From: Streptomyces rubellomurinus
Lineage (GTDB): Bacteria; Actinomycetota; Actinomycetes; Streptomycetales; Streptomycetaceae
NCBI RefSeq assembly: GCF_000961885.1
Contig: NZ_JZKH01000072.1
Location: 1 to 42,784, forward strand
Direction of reading: 5' to 3'
DNA length: 42,784 bases
Shown piece by piece: positions 31,049-38,549 of this stretch; position 1 is the first letter of the stretch; the number at the start of each line of letters is the position of its first letter. The position numbers and the translations under genes are program-made. Under the pieces are notes generated by a model, which searched no databases, had not been told where the DNA came from, and saw only the letters and a list, made by a program, of their open reading frames with translations.

Positions 31049-31138
31049 GCCACGGCTCCCCGCTCCGCTCCGCCCCGCCCCGCCCCGCCCCCCGCACCCC
31101 GGGATGCGGGCCGGGGCGGCCCGTGTTCCGATGGCCGG

Positions 31139-31876
31139 GTGACCGACCCCGACCCCGCCGGTGGCCCGCCGGGCCCGGACGTCCTGGTCACCTCCCGGCC
31201 GCTGGACGAGTACTGCGGCCTGTTCGACCTCACCCGGGCCCGCCTCGCCGCCCTGCCCGGCCCGCTGCTGGACTGCCCCGGCGGCGCCGCCGGCCTGGCC
31301 GCCGAGGCGCGCGAGCTGGGCTGCCGGGTGATCGCCGTCGACCCGGCCTACGCGCTGCCGCCGCCCGTGGTCGCGGCGCACGCGCTGGCCGCCCGGGCGT
31401 CGATGGCCGCGGCGATGGCCGCCCGCCCGCAGCTCTACCCGCGGCCCGGCCGCCGCCCCGAGCGCTACCTGCGCAGCTGGGACCGCGCCCGCCGACTGTT
31501 CGCCGCCGACTCGGCCCTCCACCCGGAGCAGTACGTGGCCGCCGCCCTGCCCCGGCTGCCGTTCGCGGACGGCGCCTTCGCCCTCACCCTGAGCGGCTAC
31601 CTGCTCTTCGCCTACCCCGAACTCTTCGGCCCCGAGCTCCAGTTGGCCGCACTGGCCGAGCTGGTCCGGGTCACCTCCCCGGCCGGCGAGGTGCGCGTCC
31701 AGCCACTGCACGACGGGTACGGCCGGCGCTGCGGCCACCTCGACGCGCTGCGCCACGCGCTCGGCGAGCGCCGGATCGCCAGCGAGATCCGCCGCTTCCC
31801 CCGCCCCGAGGACGGCCGCACCCGCCGCCTCCTGGTGCTGCGCGCGGCCGACCACCGCCGCCGTTCCAGGCCCTAG
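31139..31876 (+). CDS. Methyltransferase-like protein (class I SAM fold)
   Basis: The 245-residue protein has LLDCPGGAAGLAAEARELGCRVIAVDPAY at about 44-72, a motif I region (D-x-x-G-G-x-x-G) and acidic Asp after strand 2, typical of SAM-dependent methyltransferases. Then come LPRLPFADGAFALTLSGYLLFAY (motif IV-like) and LAELVRVTSPAGEVRVQPL. The same layout occurs in ubiE-like enzymes. The substrate is unknown. GTG 31139 opens the frame. Its TAG stop shares the palindrome CTAG with the stop of the convergent membrane-protein gene. Confidence 0.7.
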   Translation: MTDPDPAGGPPGPDVLVTSRPLDEYCGLFDLTRARLAALPGPLLDCPGGAAGLAAEARELGCRVIAVDPAYALPPPVVAAHALAARASMAAAMAARPQLYPRPGRRPERYLRSWDRARRLFAADSALHPEQYVAAALPRLPFADGAFALTLSGYLLFAYPELFGPELQLAALAELVRVTSPAGEVRVQPLHDGYGRRCGHLDALRHALGERRIASEIRRFPRPEDGRTRRLLVLRAADHRRRSRP

Positions 31877-32979
31877 ACGTTCGCCGGGGCGTCGGGCGGC
31901 CCCGGCTGGGCCGGGACGGACGGTGCCGCGGTCTGCAGCCGGGAGAGGATCTTCTCCGCCAGCCAGCTGCGGTCCGACCCGTACGGGATGCCCGCCGGGT
32001 CCACCAGCCGCCCGGCCACCGCGTCCCGCAGCCGCCGGGCCTCGTCGGCGGGCAGCCGGGAGAGCAGCCCGCGGGCGGCCAGCAGCGCGTGGTACTGCTC
32101 GAAGTCCGAGCGCGGGTGCTCGATCGCGTCCAGCAGGCTGGTGAGGTCGGCCAGCGCCGGATCGCCCTGCATCAGGGCCAGCGCCTGGATCCGCCGGCCC
32201 TCGGAGCCGTCCGCGAACAGGTCCCGCACCTGCTCGGCGGTCAGCGCCGACCGCTTCGCCGTCGCCCGCACCTCGGCCACCACGCCGTCCGGCCCGGCCG
32301 GCGACCCGGCCGAGGGCGGCAGCTGGCCGGCCAGCGCGGCGGGCTGCTCCGCGCTGCCGCCCAGCACGCCGAGCTGCTGCATGGCCCGGACCCGCAGGTC
32401 GTCGGCGCCCACCTTGTCGCCGTGCCGGTCGCGGTCCTGGCCGGCGAGGAAGAGGTCGAGCGCCTGGTCGTCGGCGCTGGTCAGCACCCGCGGCAGGGCC
32501 AGCCTGGTCACCAGCCAGCCGGCCAGGAAGCCGAGCACCAGGAAGTACAGCACCAGGGCGGCCCCGAACGGCACCGCCGCGTCGTCCCCGCCGAGCACGG
32601 GCGCCAGCGCCGTGCCGAGCTGGTGCAGCCGCTCGCCCAGCGAGCCGAGCTGGGTCAGCCCGACGCCGAGCAGCACCTTGGTCAGCCAGTCCGACACCTG
32701 CTCCAGATTGGTGTTCGGCGCGTACGAGCCCTGCGGCTCGCCGGAACCGCCGGAGCCGCCGCGCACCCGGGGCACCCCGAACAGGAAGCCCAGCGCGCCG
32801 CCGAGCACCGCCGAGGCCCCGGCCACCACCAGCCCGCCGCCGAGCGCCTGCCAGGCCCGCTCCCGGCCGAGTGCGAACAGCACCAGCCCGAGCAGTCCCG
32901 TCCCGGCCAGCACCCCGGCCGCCGCCCACTTCGCCGTCCGCAGGGCCGCCGCCCCGCCCTGCCGCCGCGCCTTCGCCAC
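31873..32979 (-). CDS. Multi-helix membrane protein with pYEATS-associated TM motif
   Basis: The 368-residue protein has a basic N-terminus, membrane helices at about 17-38, 45-68 and 135-160, then a long cytoplasmic helical region. Between the helices lies SYAPNTNLEQVSDWLTKVLLGVGLTQLG (here given only as its landmarks PNTNLEQVSDWLTK and GVGLTQL). I know this pattern from membrane modules fused to prokaryotic YEATS domains, proposed sensors in bacterial stress or conflict systems. No YEATS domain is fused here; the C-terminal half (about 190-350) is unassigned. GTG 32979 has AGGGGGT 7 bases upstream. Two other readings are possible, so the functional link is tentative. Confidence 0.6.
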   Translation of the reverse strand: MAKARRQGGAAALRTAKWAAAGVLAGTGLLGLVLFALGRERAWQALGGGLVVAGASAVLGGALGFLFGVPRVRGGSGGSGEPQGSYAPNTNLEQVSDWLTKVLLGVGLTQLGSLGERLHQLGTALAPVLGGDDAAVPFGAALVLYFLVLGFLAGWLVTRLALPRVLTSADDQALDLFLAGQDRDRHGDKVGADDLRVRAMQQLGVLGGSAEQPAALAGQLPPSAGSPAGPDGVVAEVRATAKRSALTAEQVRDLFADGSEGRRIQALALMQGDPALADLTSLLDAIEHPRSDFEQYHALLAARGLLSRLPADEARRLRDAVAGRLVDPAGIPYGSDRSWLAEKILSRLQTAAPSVPAQPGPPDAPANV

Positions 32980-33223
32980 CGCACACCCCCTGTGTCCGCG
33001 CCGACTCTAGCGCCGCCCACGGTCCCCCTCGGGATGCCCGGACAACCGCCGCACAAACGGTCCGGAACAGCAGACAGCCCGCGGGCTGCTCCTCGCGCCG
33101 GCCCGTGCACTGGCCAGGCGCCGAGGCACCGGGGATGTACCGGTGAGCCCGCGGGCCGGGTGACTGCTATGGATTTCGCCTGCCGGAGGCCAGGGGCCTC
33201 ACCCTGCGCAGGCAGGGGCGGCT

Positions 33224-33262
33224 CTAGCGAGCAGCCACCTCACGCATCCTGATGGAACTCAA
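33224..33262 (-). CDS. Tiny ORF (12 codons) behind an extreme Shine-Dalgarno sequence
   Basis: TTG 33262 starts MSSIRMREVAAR and TAG follows at 33224; an internal ATG at 33247 would give MREVAAR. The start lies 10 bases after GGAGG of a ribosome site that is fully complementary to the 16S rRNA tail. Two short hairpins follow (CCTGC/GCAGG and GAGGCC/GGCCTC). It could be a leader peptide or a translated small RNA. No function is known to me. Confidence 0.35.
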   Translation of the reverse strand: MSSIRMREVAAR

Positions 33263-33266
33263 CTCA

Positions 33267-33281
33267 GGATCACCTCCTTTC
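33267..33281 (-). promoter_or_regulatory. Full-length Shine-Dalgarno, 15-base match to the 16S rRNA 3' end
   Basis: GAAAGGAGGTGATCC on the minus strand is the exact complement of the 16S rRNA end GGATCACCTCCTTTC. Ordinary genes in this window have 4-7 such bases. Confidence 0.7.
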
Positions 33282-33292
33282 AGTGTGCTGCC

Positions 33293-33322
33293 ACGATAGG
33301 CAGCCACTGCGGGAGGGGGCAA
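33293..33322 (-). promoter_or_regulatory. Vegetative-type promoter for the tiny ORF
   Basis: TTGCCC (33322-33317), an 18-base spacer and TATCGT (33298-33293) would start transcription near 33286, a few bases before the strong ribosome site. Confidence 0.5.
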
Positions 33323-33354
33323 CGGATTTATCCGCGCCCGGTGTCCGGAGCGGA

Positions 33355-34191
33355 TCAGGCCTTCTTCATCTGGTCCTTGAACTTGCTGAAGTCCATGGTC
33401 TGGTCGGCCGGCGGGGTCTGGACGGTGACCGGCTTGTCGTAGTCGGTGAAGTCGATCTTGGTCTGGCCGTCCTTGCTCGGCTCCGTCTGGATCTCCACCG
33501 GGTAGGGCTTGCCCTGGGTGGCGACGAAGATGGTGCCCTTCTCGCCCTTCGAGTTGGTGACCTTGAGGCTGAAGGTCGGCACGCCGTTGGTGGTGCCGGC
33601 GGCACCCTTCTCGGGCGCGCCGCCGGCCTTGTCGCCGCCCTCGACGATCTGCTTGCTGAAATCGGCGAGGTTGCAGAGGGAGAGGAACCCGGCCATCTGC
33701 GGGTCGTTGTCGAAGCCCATCACGTAGCGGCCCTTGAGGAGCTCGGCGACCTGGGCGCCGTTCGGGCCGCCCACGGAGGTCCAGAACTGGGCGTCGCCCT
33801 TCATGTAGGAGGTCTTGCCGTCGCGCAGGATGTCGACCTTGCCCGAGCCCGGCATCGTCATGCTGCCGGTGCACTTGCCCGTGTTGTCCATGGCCAGGTT
33901 GATCTCCATCTTGCCGTCCTCGTCGACCATGGTGCCGGCGAACTTGACGGAGGTGGCGGCGGCCAGGGCGTCCTTGGCCTTCTGCTTGATCTCCTGGGCG
34001 GACAGCTTGTCGGTGTCCAGCTTCTCGCCGGCGGGGGTCGCCGCGGCGGAGGTCGGCGCGGCGGCAGCGGTCGTACCGGCGGCGGCGGGCGCGGCGGCCT
34101 TGTCGCCGTCCTTGTTGTCGCCGCAGGCGGCCGTGCCGGCCCCCAGGACGAGGCAGATCGCGGCGGTGCTGACCAGGCGCTTCGACAGCAT
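33355..34191 (-). CDS. Secreted lipoprotein, LppX/LprG-like
   Basis: The 278-residue protein starts MLSKRLVSTAAICLVLGAG and has the lipobox-like GTAAC with Cys at about residue 24, then an Ala/Thr linker to residue 50. The mature domain alternates strands and contains KFAGTMVDEDGKMEINLAMD, DILRDGKTSYMKGD and FSKFKD at the end, as in actinobacterial LppX/LprAFG lipoproteins, which bind or carry lipids at the cell surface. ATG 34191 has AAGGA 8 bases upstream; an upstream ATG (34215) adds non-signal residues. It lies on the same strand as the tRNA-fMet but behind its terminator. Confidence 0.8.
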   Translation of the reverse strand: MLSKRLVSTAAICLVLGAGTAACGDNKDGDKAAAPAAAGTTAAAAPTSAAATPAGEKLDTDKLSAQEIKQKAKDALAAATSVKFAGTMVDEDGKMEINLAMDNTGKCTGSMTMPGSGKVDILRDGKTSYMKGDAQFWTSVGGPNGAQVAELLKGRYVMGFDNDPQMAGFLSLCNLADFSKQIVEGGDKAGGAPEKGAAGTTNGVPTFSLKVTNSKGEKGTIFVATQGKPYPVEIQTEPSKDGQTKIDFTDYDKPVTVQTPPADQTMDFSKFKDQMKKA

Positions 34192-34346
34192 GAGGTGGTT
34201 CCTTATCCAGGGCACGGTCTTGTCGTGCCCCCAACTGGACGAGTTTTTCCTCAGCAGTATGCGGGAGGTCCCGGACAGCCGATCTTGGATTCGGCCCCTG
34301 TTACAGCTTCGTGGCAGGAACGTGCTCTCCCCGCGCCCGGAAACGC

Positions 34347-34380
34347 GGAAGACCCGGAGGACGAGTCCTCCGGGTCTTCC
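34347..34380 (-). terminator. Terminator of tRNA-fMet
   Basis: A 15-bp perfect stem (34347-34361 with 34366-34380) with loop CGAG begins 11 bases after the tRNA 3' end on the minus strand. Confidence 0.88.
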
Positions 34381-34390
34381 GGCTACTGAG

Positions 34391-34464
34391 TAGCGGGGAC
34401 AGGATTTGAACCTGCGACCTCTGGGTTATGAGCCCAGCGAGCTACCGAGCTGCTCCACCCCGCG
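34391..34464 (-). tRNA. Initiator tRNA-fMet (anticodon CAT)
   Basis: The minus strand gives a 74-base cloverleaf. The anticodon stem CTGGG/CCCAG around CTCATAA has the three G-C pairs diagnostic of initiators, position 1 (C) does not pair with position 72 (T), and the T-loop is TTCAAAT. CCA is not encoded. Confidence 0.96.
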
Positions 34465-34476
34465 TCGGTGAACACA

Positions 34477-34505
34477 ACAATACGTGGAAGTCTCCGGGAT
34501 GGGAA
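34477..34505 (-). promoter_or_regulatory. Promoter of tRNA-fMet
   Basis: TTCCCA (34505-34500), a 17-base spacer and TATTGT (34482-34477) place transcription start a few bases before the tRNA. Confidence 0.6.
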
Positions 34506-34514
34506 ATCGGTTCC

Positions 34515-35819
34515 TCAGACCGCCTCCCGGGGCGTGCCCGCCCGGGGTTCCACGGGCCGCCGCCCGCGTCGCCCGGCGGGCCGGGCCGCCCGCGCTCTCG
34601 TCCAGGCCGCGAAGCCGACCAGCGCCCCGAAGCACGGCACCATCAGCGCCGCGTACACCACCAGGAAGCCGTCCGTCCCGAGGTCGGCGGCCGCGTTCCA
34701 GGCGCCGTGCAGCGCCGTCGCCAGCAGCAGCCCGGCCGGCACGGCGAGCCGGGCCAGCCAGCGCCGCCCGGTGGTCAGCGCGACGGCCAGGCCGATCCCG
34801 GTGAGCGCGGTGAACAGTGGGTGGGCGAAGGGCGAGAGCAGGGCGCGCAGCACGAAGGTCTGCACGGTGCCGTCGAAGTCCCGGATGCTCGGCCGGGTGC
34901 CGAGGCCGATGCTGTCCAGCCGCTGCCGCTGGTCGTTGGTGAAGGCCCGGCCCAGGTAGAGGGCGTTCTCGGTGAAGGCGAAGCCGCAGGCCGTCATCCC
35001 GCCGAGCACCACCCCGGCGGCCAGCGTGCGCGGCCGGGAGCGGCGGTGCGCCCCGTCTCCGGACGGCGGGGCGGGACGCAGGTACGGCAGCGGCCGCAGG
35101 TACGGGCGCAGCCGCAGCCTCTCGCGGGCGTGCGGGCCGGCCGCGCGGTGCCCGTACGGGCGGGTGCGGCGCGGGGCGGGCGGCCGGTGCAGCAGGGGCG
35201 CGCAGGGGCGGCCGGTGCGGCGGCCGTGGCAGCGCAGCCGCTGGCCGAGCGGGAGCAGCAGGACGAACAGCGCGGTGGCCTTGGCGACTTCCTCGATCAT
35301 CGGGGTGGCCATCCCGGCGCCCAGCAGCTCGCCGAGCGGGCCCTGGTGGTTGGCCAGGTGACTGGCCGTCCAGTTGTTGGCGAGGATGGCGACGGTGGTG
35401 GCCGCGAAGGCGCCCCAGCCGAGGCAGAACACGGTGTGCCGCAGCGGCACCCGCGCGGTCAGGTTGAGCCAGGCCAGGCCGCCGAGCACGAACGGCACCG
35501 GCACCATCGCCAGGGCGAGGCCCACGACCAGCCCGAGCGTGCCGGTCTGCCGCTGCACCAGGTGCAGGATCAGCACCCCGCAGCCGGCCAGGGTCAGCAC
35601 GGTGGTCGCGGTGACCGAGGTGAGCGCCGGGGAGCGGCCCCGCCGGGGCGGCGGGCCGGCGGGCGGCGGTGCGGCGCCCGGCCGGGGCAGCAGCCGGTGG
35701 GCCCGGCGCCCCCGGGGCCCCGGGATGGTCCGGGTGCCTCCGGTGCGCGGGGCCGTGTGCGGTGCGTCAGCGGGGGCCGGGTCGGTGGTCCGGAGCCCGC
35801 CGCCGGACGGGCTGCCCAT
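34515..35819 (-). CDS. PrsW-family intramembrane metalloprotease
   Basis: The 434-residue membrane protein has the PrsW motifs in order: MIEEVAKA (EExxK, about 170), FTENALYL (ExxxY, about 275), AHPLFTALTGIGL (HxxFT) and LHGAWN (HxxxN). These supply the metal ligands inside the membrane. B. subtilis PrsW cuts anti-sigma factor RsiW; in actinobacteria the target is unknown. An Arg/Pro-rich hydrophilic insertion (about 190-250) between EExxK and ExxxY is unusual and probably disordered. The N-terminal 60 residues are also disordered. Confidence 0.88.
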   Translation of the reverse strand: MGSPSGGGLRTTDPAPADAPHTAPRTGGTRTIPGPRGRRAHRLLPRPGAAPPPAGPPPRRGRSPALTSVTATTVLTLAGCGVLILHLVQRQTGTLGLVVGLALAMVPVPFVLGGLAWLNLTARVPLRHTVFCLGWGAFAATTVAILANNWTASHLANHQGPLGELLGAGMATPMIEEVAKATALFVLLLPLGQRLRCHGRRTGRPCAPLLHRPPAPRRTRPYGHRAAGPHARERLRLRPYLRPLPYLRPAPPSGDGAHRRSRPRTLAAGVVLGGMTACGFAFTENALYLGRAFTNDQRQRLDSIGLGTRPSIRDFDGTVQTFVLRALLSPFAHPLFTALTGIGLAVALTTGRRWLARLAVPAGLLLATALHGAWNAAADLGTDGFLVVYAALMVPCFGALVGFAAWTRARAARPAGRRGRRPVEPRAGTPREAV

Positions 35820-35990
35820 GCGGCTCAGGGTAGGCCACGGGGGCGGCCCGCCGGGAGGACTCGGGACGAATCGTCCGTCCGGGTCATGACCATTGGGCCG
35901 TCCGGGGCAACGACACCCGGTCGGCGGGCGGTCGTGCGTTCGAACGGCGGCCGGTGGTTCAGCGGGCGGCCGGCCGCCCGCCCGGCCGGG

Positions 35991-36821
35991 TCAGCGGCGG
36001 CGGAACAGCAGGTCGTGCACCACGTGGCCCTTGGCGATGCCGGCCCGCTCGAACTTGGTGACCGGCCGCCAGTCCGGGCGCGGCGCGTAGCCGGGGACGC
36101 TGCCCTCCGGGTGGTCGGCCGGCTCCAGCCAGCCCGTCCCGTCGCCCTCGGGGTGCAGGTTCTCCAGCTCCGGCGAGGCGGACAGCACCGCCAGCATCTG
36201 CTCGGCGTAGTGCTCCCAGTCGGTGGCGCAGTGCACCAGGGCGCCGGGGGCCAGCCGGGGCAGCACCAGGTCGAGGAAGGCGGGCTGGATCAGCCGGCGC
36301 TTGTGGTGCTTGGGCTTGGGCCACGGGTCGGCGAAGTAGACCCGCAGTCCGGCCAGCGAGGCGTCCGGCAGCATGTCGCGCAGCAGGATGACGGCATCGC
36401 CGGCGGCCAGCCGCACGTTCTGCGAACCGTCGCGCTCCAGCATCCCGAGCAGGTTGCCGTGGCCCGGGGTGTGCACGTCGGCGGCGAGGATGCCGGTCGA
36501 CGGGTCGGCGGCGGCCATCGCGGCGGTGGTCTCGCCCATGCCGAAGCCGATCTCCAGGGTCACCGGCAGGCCGCCGAACAGTTCCGCCAGGTCCAGCGGG
36601 CTGCCGTCGATCGGGATGCCGTACCTCTCCCAGCTCCGGTCCAGAGCGCCCGCCTGGGCGTTGGTCATCCGGCCCCGGCGCGGCTGGAAGCTGCGGATGC
36701 GCCGCTCGCGGTGCTGGGCCTCGGTGGCCTTGTGCGGGTACATCGGCGCGGGGTACGCGGCCGGCGCGGCCGACATCCGGGCGGACGGCGATTGCTGGGG
36801 GATCGGGGCGGTGGCAGTCAC
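35991..36821 (-). CDS. trmB: tRNA (guanine-N7-)-methyltransferase
   Basis: The 276-residue protein has SAM motif I LEIGFGMGETT, the TrmB signature DPWPKPKHHKRRLI, and the late VTKFERAG. It methylates G46 in the variable loop of tRNAs. An N-terminal extension of about 45 residues (with RIRSFQPRRGRMTNAQ preceding the core) is normal in actinobacteria. GTG 36821 is preferred: TAGACT lies 9 bases upstream and could be the -10 of a nearly leaderless transcript; GTG 36827 is an alternative. PrsW follows on the same strand after 171 bases. Confidence 0.93.
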   Translation of the reverse strand: MTATAPIPQQSPSARMSAAPAAYPAPMYPHKATEAQHRERRIRSFQPRRGRMTNAQAGALDRSWERYGIPIDGSPLDLAELFGGLPVTLEIGFGMGETTAAMAAADPSTGILAADVHTPGHGNLLGMLERDGSQNVRLAAGDAVILLRDMLPDASLAGLRVYFADPWPKPKHHKRRLIQPAFLDLVLPRLAPGALVHCATDWEHYAEQMLAVLSASPELENLHPEGDGTGWLEPADHPEGSVPGYAPRPDWRPVTKFERAGIAKGHVVHDLLFRRR

Positions 36822-36921
36822 AATCACCCGAGTCTACGGGGCCGCCGCCGTTCCCCCGCAGGGCCTGTGACGCGGCTCATCCGGGGGAGTCCGGCACCCC
36901 GCGCTCTCGGCCGCCCGCCTC

Positions 36922-38157
36922 TCAGCCGCCCGCCTCCAGCGCGGCCAGCGCCCGGCGGGCCACCTCGCGGCCGATCGGCAGCGAGGCCGTCGCGGCGGGG
37001 GAGGGGGCGTTCAGCACGTGCACCGCCCGGCGCGGGGAGCGCCGGTCCGCCGGGTCGAAGCCGGCGAAGGCGAAGTCGTCCAGCAGCGAGCCGTCCCGGG
37101 CCACCGCCTGGGCCCGCACCCCGGCGGCGGCCGGCACCAGGTCCGCCGCGGTGACGGCCGGCAGCAGGCGCTGCACGGCGGTGGTGAACGCCCGCTTGGA
37201 CAGCGAGCGGTGCAACTCGCCGACCTCGTAGCGCCAGTGCCGCCACAGGATCCGCCAGGTCCCCGGGAAGGCGAGCGTCTCGGCCACGTCGCGCGGGCGG
37301 ACGACGCCCCAGCCGTACCCCTCGCGGGCCGCCGCCGGCACCGCGTTCGGGCCGACGTGGACGTCCCCGTGGATGCCCCGGGTGAGGTGCACGCCGAGGA
37401 AGGGGAAGGCCGGGTCGGGCACCGGGTAGACCAGGCCTTGCACCAACTTCCGCCGGTCCTCGGTCAGTTCGTAGTACTCGCCGCGGAACGGCAGGATCAG
37501 CACCCCGGTGTCGTCCCCGGTCATCCGGGCGATCCGGTCGCTGTGCAGGCCTGCGCAGTTCACCAGCACCCCACAGCGCAGCTCGCCCGTGGCGGTGCCG
37601 ATGGTCACCCCGTCCCGGCGCCGGGCCACGCTCAGCACCTCGCCGCCGGGGCGCAGTTCGGCGCCCGCCTCCCGGGCCAGCCGGCCGTACGCGGTCGCGA
37701 CGGCCGGGTAGTCGCAGATGCCGGTGGTGCCGACGTGCAGTCCGGCCAGGCCGGAGACGTTCGGCTCGTACTGCGCGATGCCGTCCCGGTCCAGCTCGGT
37801 GACCGGGATGCCGTTCGCCCGGCCGCGCTCGGCCAGCGCCGCCAGCCGGGGCAGTTCGGCGGCGCCCGTGGCCACGATCAGCTTGCCGGTCACCTCGTAC
37901 GGGAGGCCCTGCTCCCGGCAGAACGCCACCAGCTCCGCCGCGCCCTCGACGGCGAACCGGGCCTTGTACGAGCCGGGGCGGTAGTAGATGCCGCTGTGAA
38001 TCACCCCGCTGTTGCGCCCGGTCTGGTGCGCGGCGAAGCCGCTCTCCTTCTCCAGCACCGCCACCCGCAGGCCCGGTTGTGCCGTCGTCAACGCGTGGGC
38101 GGTGGCCAGTCCGACGATCCCTCCGCCGACCACCGCGACATCGAACTCGTCCGCCAT
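36922..38157 (-). CDS. lhgO: L-2-hydroxyglutarate oxidase
   Basis: The 411-residue FAD-dependent enzyme begins with the dinucleotide motif VVGGGIVGLATAHAL, followed by ATG-type GRNSGVIHSGIYYRPGS, the LhgO-characteristic segment, and GVLVNCAGLHSDRIA and LPFRGEYYEL later. The enzyme oxidises L-2-hydroxyglutarate to 2-oxoglutarate and passes electrons to the quinone pool. GAGGAG lies 7-8 bases before ATG 38157. The gene is 392 bases behind the Ro60 gene on the same strand, with a terminator between. Confidence 0.92.
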   Translation of the reverse strand: MADEFDVAVVGGGIVGLATAHALTTAQPGLRVAVLEKESGFAAHQTGRNSGVIHSGIYYRPGSYKARFAVEGAAELVAFCREQGLPYEVTGKLIVATGAAELPRLAALAERGRANGIPVTELDRDGIAQYEPNVSGLAGLHVGTTGICDYPAVATAYGRLAREAGAELRPGGEVLSVARRRDGVTIGTATGELRCGVLVNCAGLHSDRIARMTGDDTGVLILPFRGEYYELTEDRRKLVQGLVYPVPDPAFPFLGVHLTRGIHGDVHVGPNAVPAAAREGYGWGVVRPRDVAETLAFPGTWRILWRHWRYEVGELHRSLSKRAFTTAVQRLLPAVTAADLVPAAAGVRAQAVARDGSLLDDFAFAGFDPADRRSPRRAVHVLNAPSPAATASLPIGREVARRALAALEAGG

Positions 38158-38322
38158 CGCCGCGCTCCTCGCATCCGACCGCATGTGCGGCCGATGCTGC
38201 CACGGCGCCCGATGGCGGTCCAGAGCGCCTCGGCACGGCCTCCGCACCGCGCGGCGGTCGGCCCGCGAAGGCTCCGCCGAGCGGCCGGGTGCGGTCGTGC
38301 CGGGCCCGTCCGTGGTGCTGAG

Positions 38323-38373
38323 GCCGGCCTTCTCCGCCGGTCTTCCCTGCCGGTTTTCCCCGCCGGTCTTCCT
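38323..38373 (-). repeat. Four ~13-bp tandem repeats upstream of lhgO
   Basis: GCCGGCCTTCTCC, GCCGGTCTTCCCT, GCCGGTTTTCCCC and GCCGGTCTTCCT follow one another on the plus strand. On the transcribed minus strand each unit gives a purine run such as AGGGAAGACCGGC. Confidence 0.6.
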
Positions 38374-38497
38374 GCCGGTCCGGCCGCCGGTCTCGCGACA
38401 GCGGCGCGCCGGGTTCCGGGGCGTGCGCCGGTGGCATTCCTGCCCGCCCGGCCCGGCAGCGCGCGCCGGGCTCCCACGGCCCGGCCGAACCAGCGGC

Positions 38498-38528
38498 GGC
38501 GCGCCGGCCCCCCCGGACCCGGCGCGCC
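38498..38528 (-). terminator. Terminator of the Ro60 gene
   Basis: A 10-bp perfect stem (GGCGCGCCGG with CCGGCGCGCC) and 11-base loop begins 21 bases after the Ro60 stop codon. Confidence 0.7.
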
Positions 38529-38549
38529 ACCGCCCCCCTCGCTCAGGCC

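Larger units (their letters stand above)
38158..38549. other. Intergenic region between Ro60 and lhgO
   Basis: No gene is supported. It holds four 13-bp tandem repeats (38323-38373), the Ro60 terminator (38498-38528), and the lhgO ribosome site. Confidence 0.5.

Noticed and set aside
31083..31120. Terminator after the sensor-domain gene
   Set aside because: A hairpin can be drawn (CCCGCA/TGCGGG plus bulged outer pairs), but the C-rich run allows many alternatives, so it is not called.
30148..33252. 1034-codon plus-strand frame
   Set aside because: Arg/Pro-rich out-of-frame translation of the sensor and methyltransferase genes and antisense of the membrane protein.
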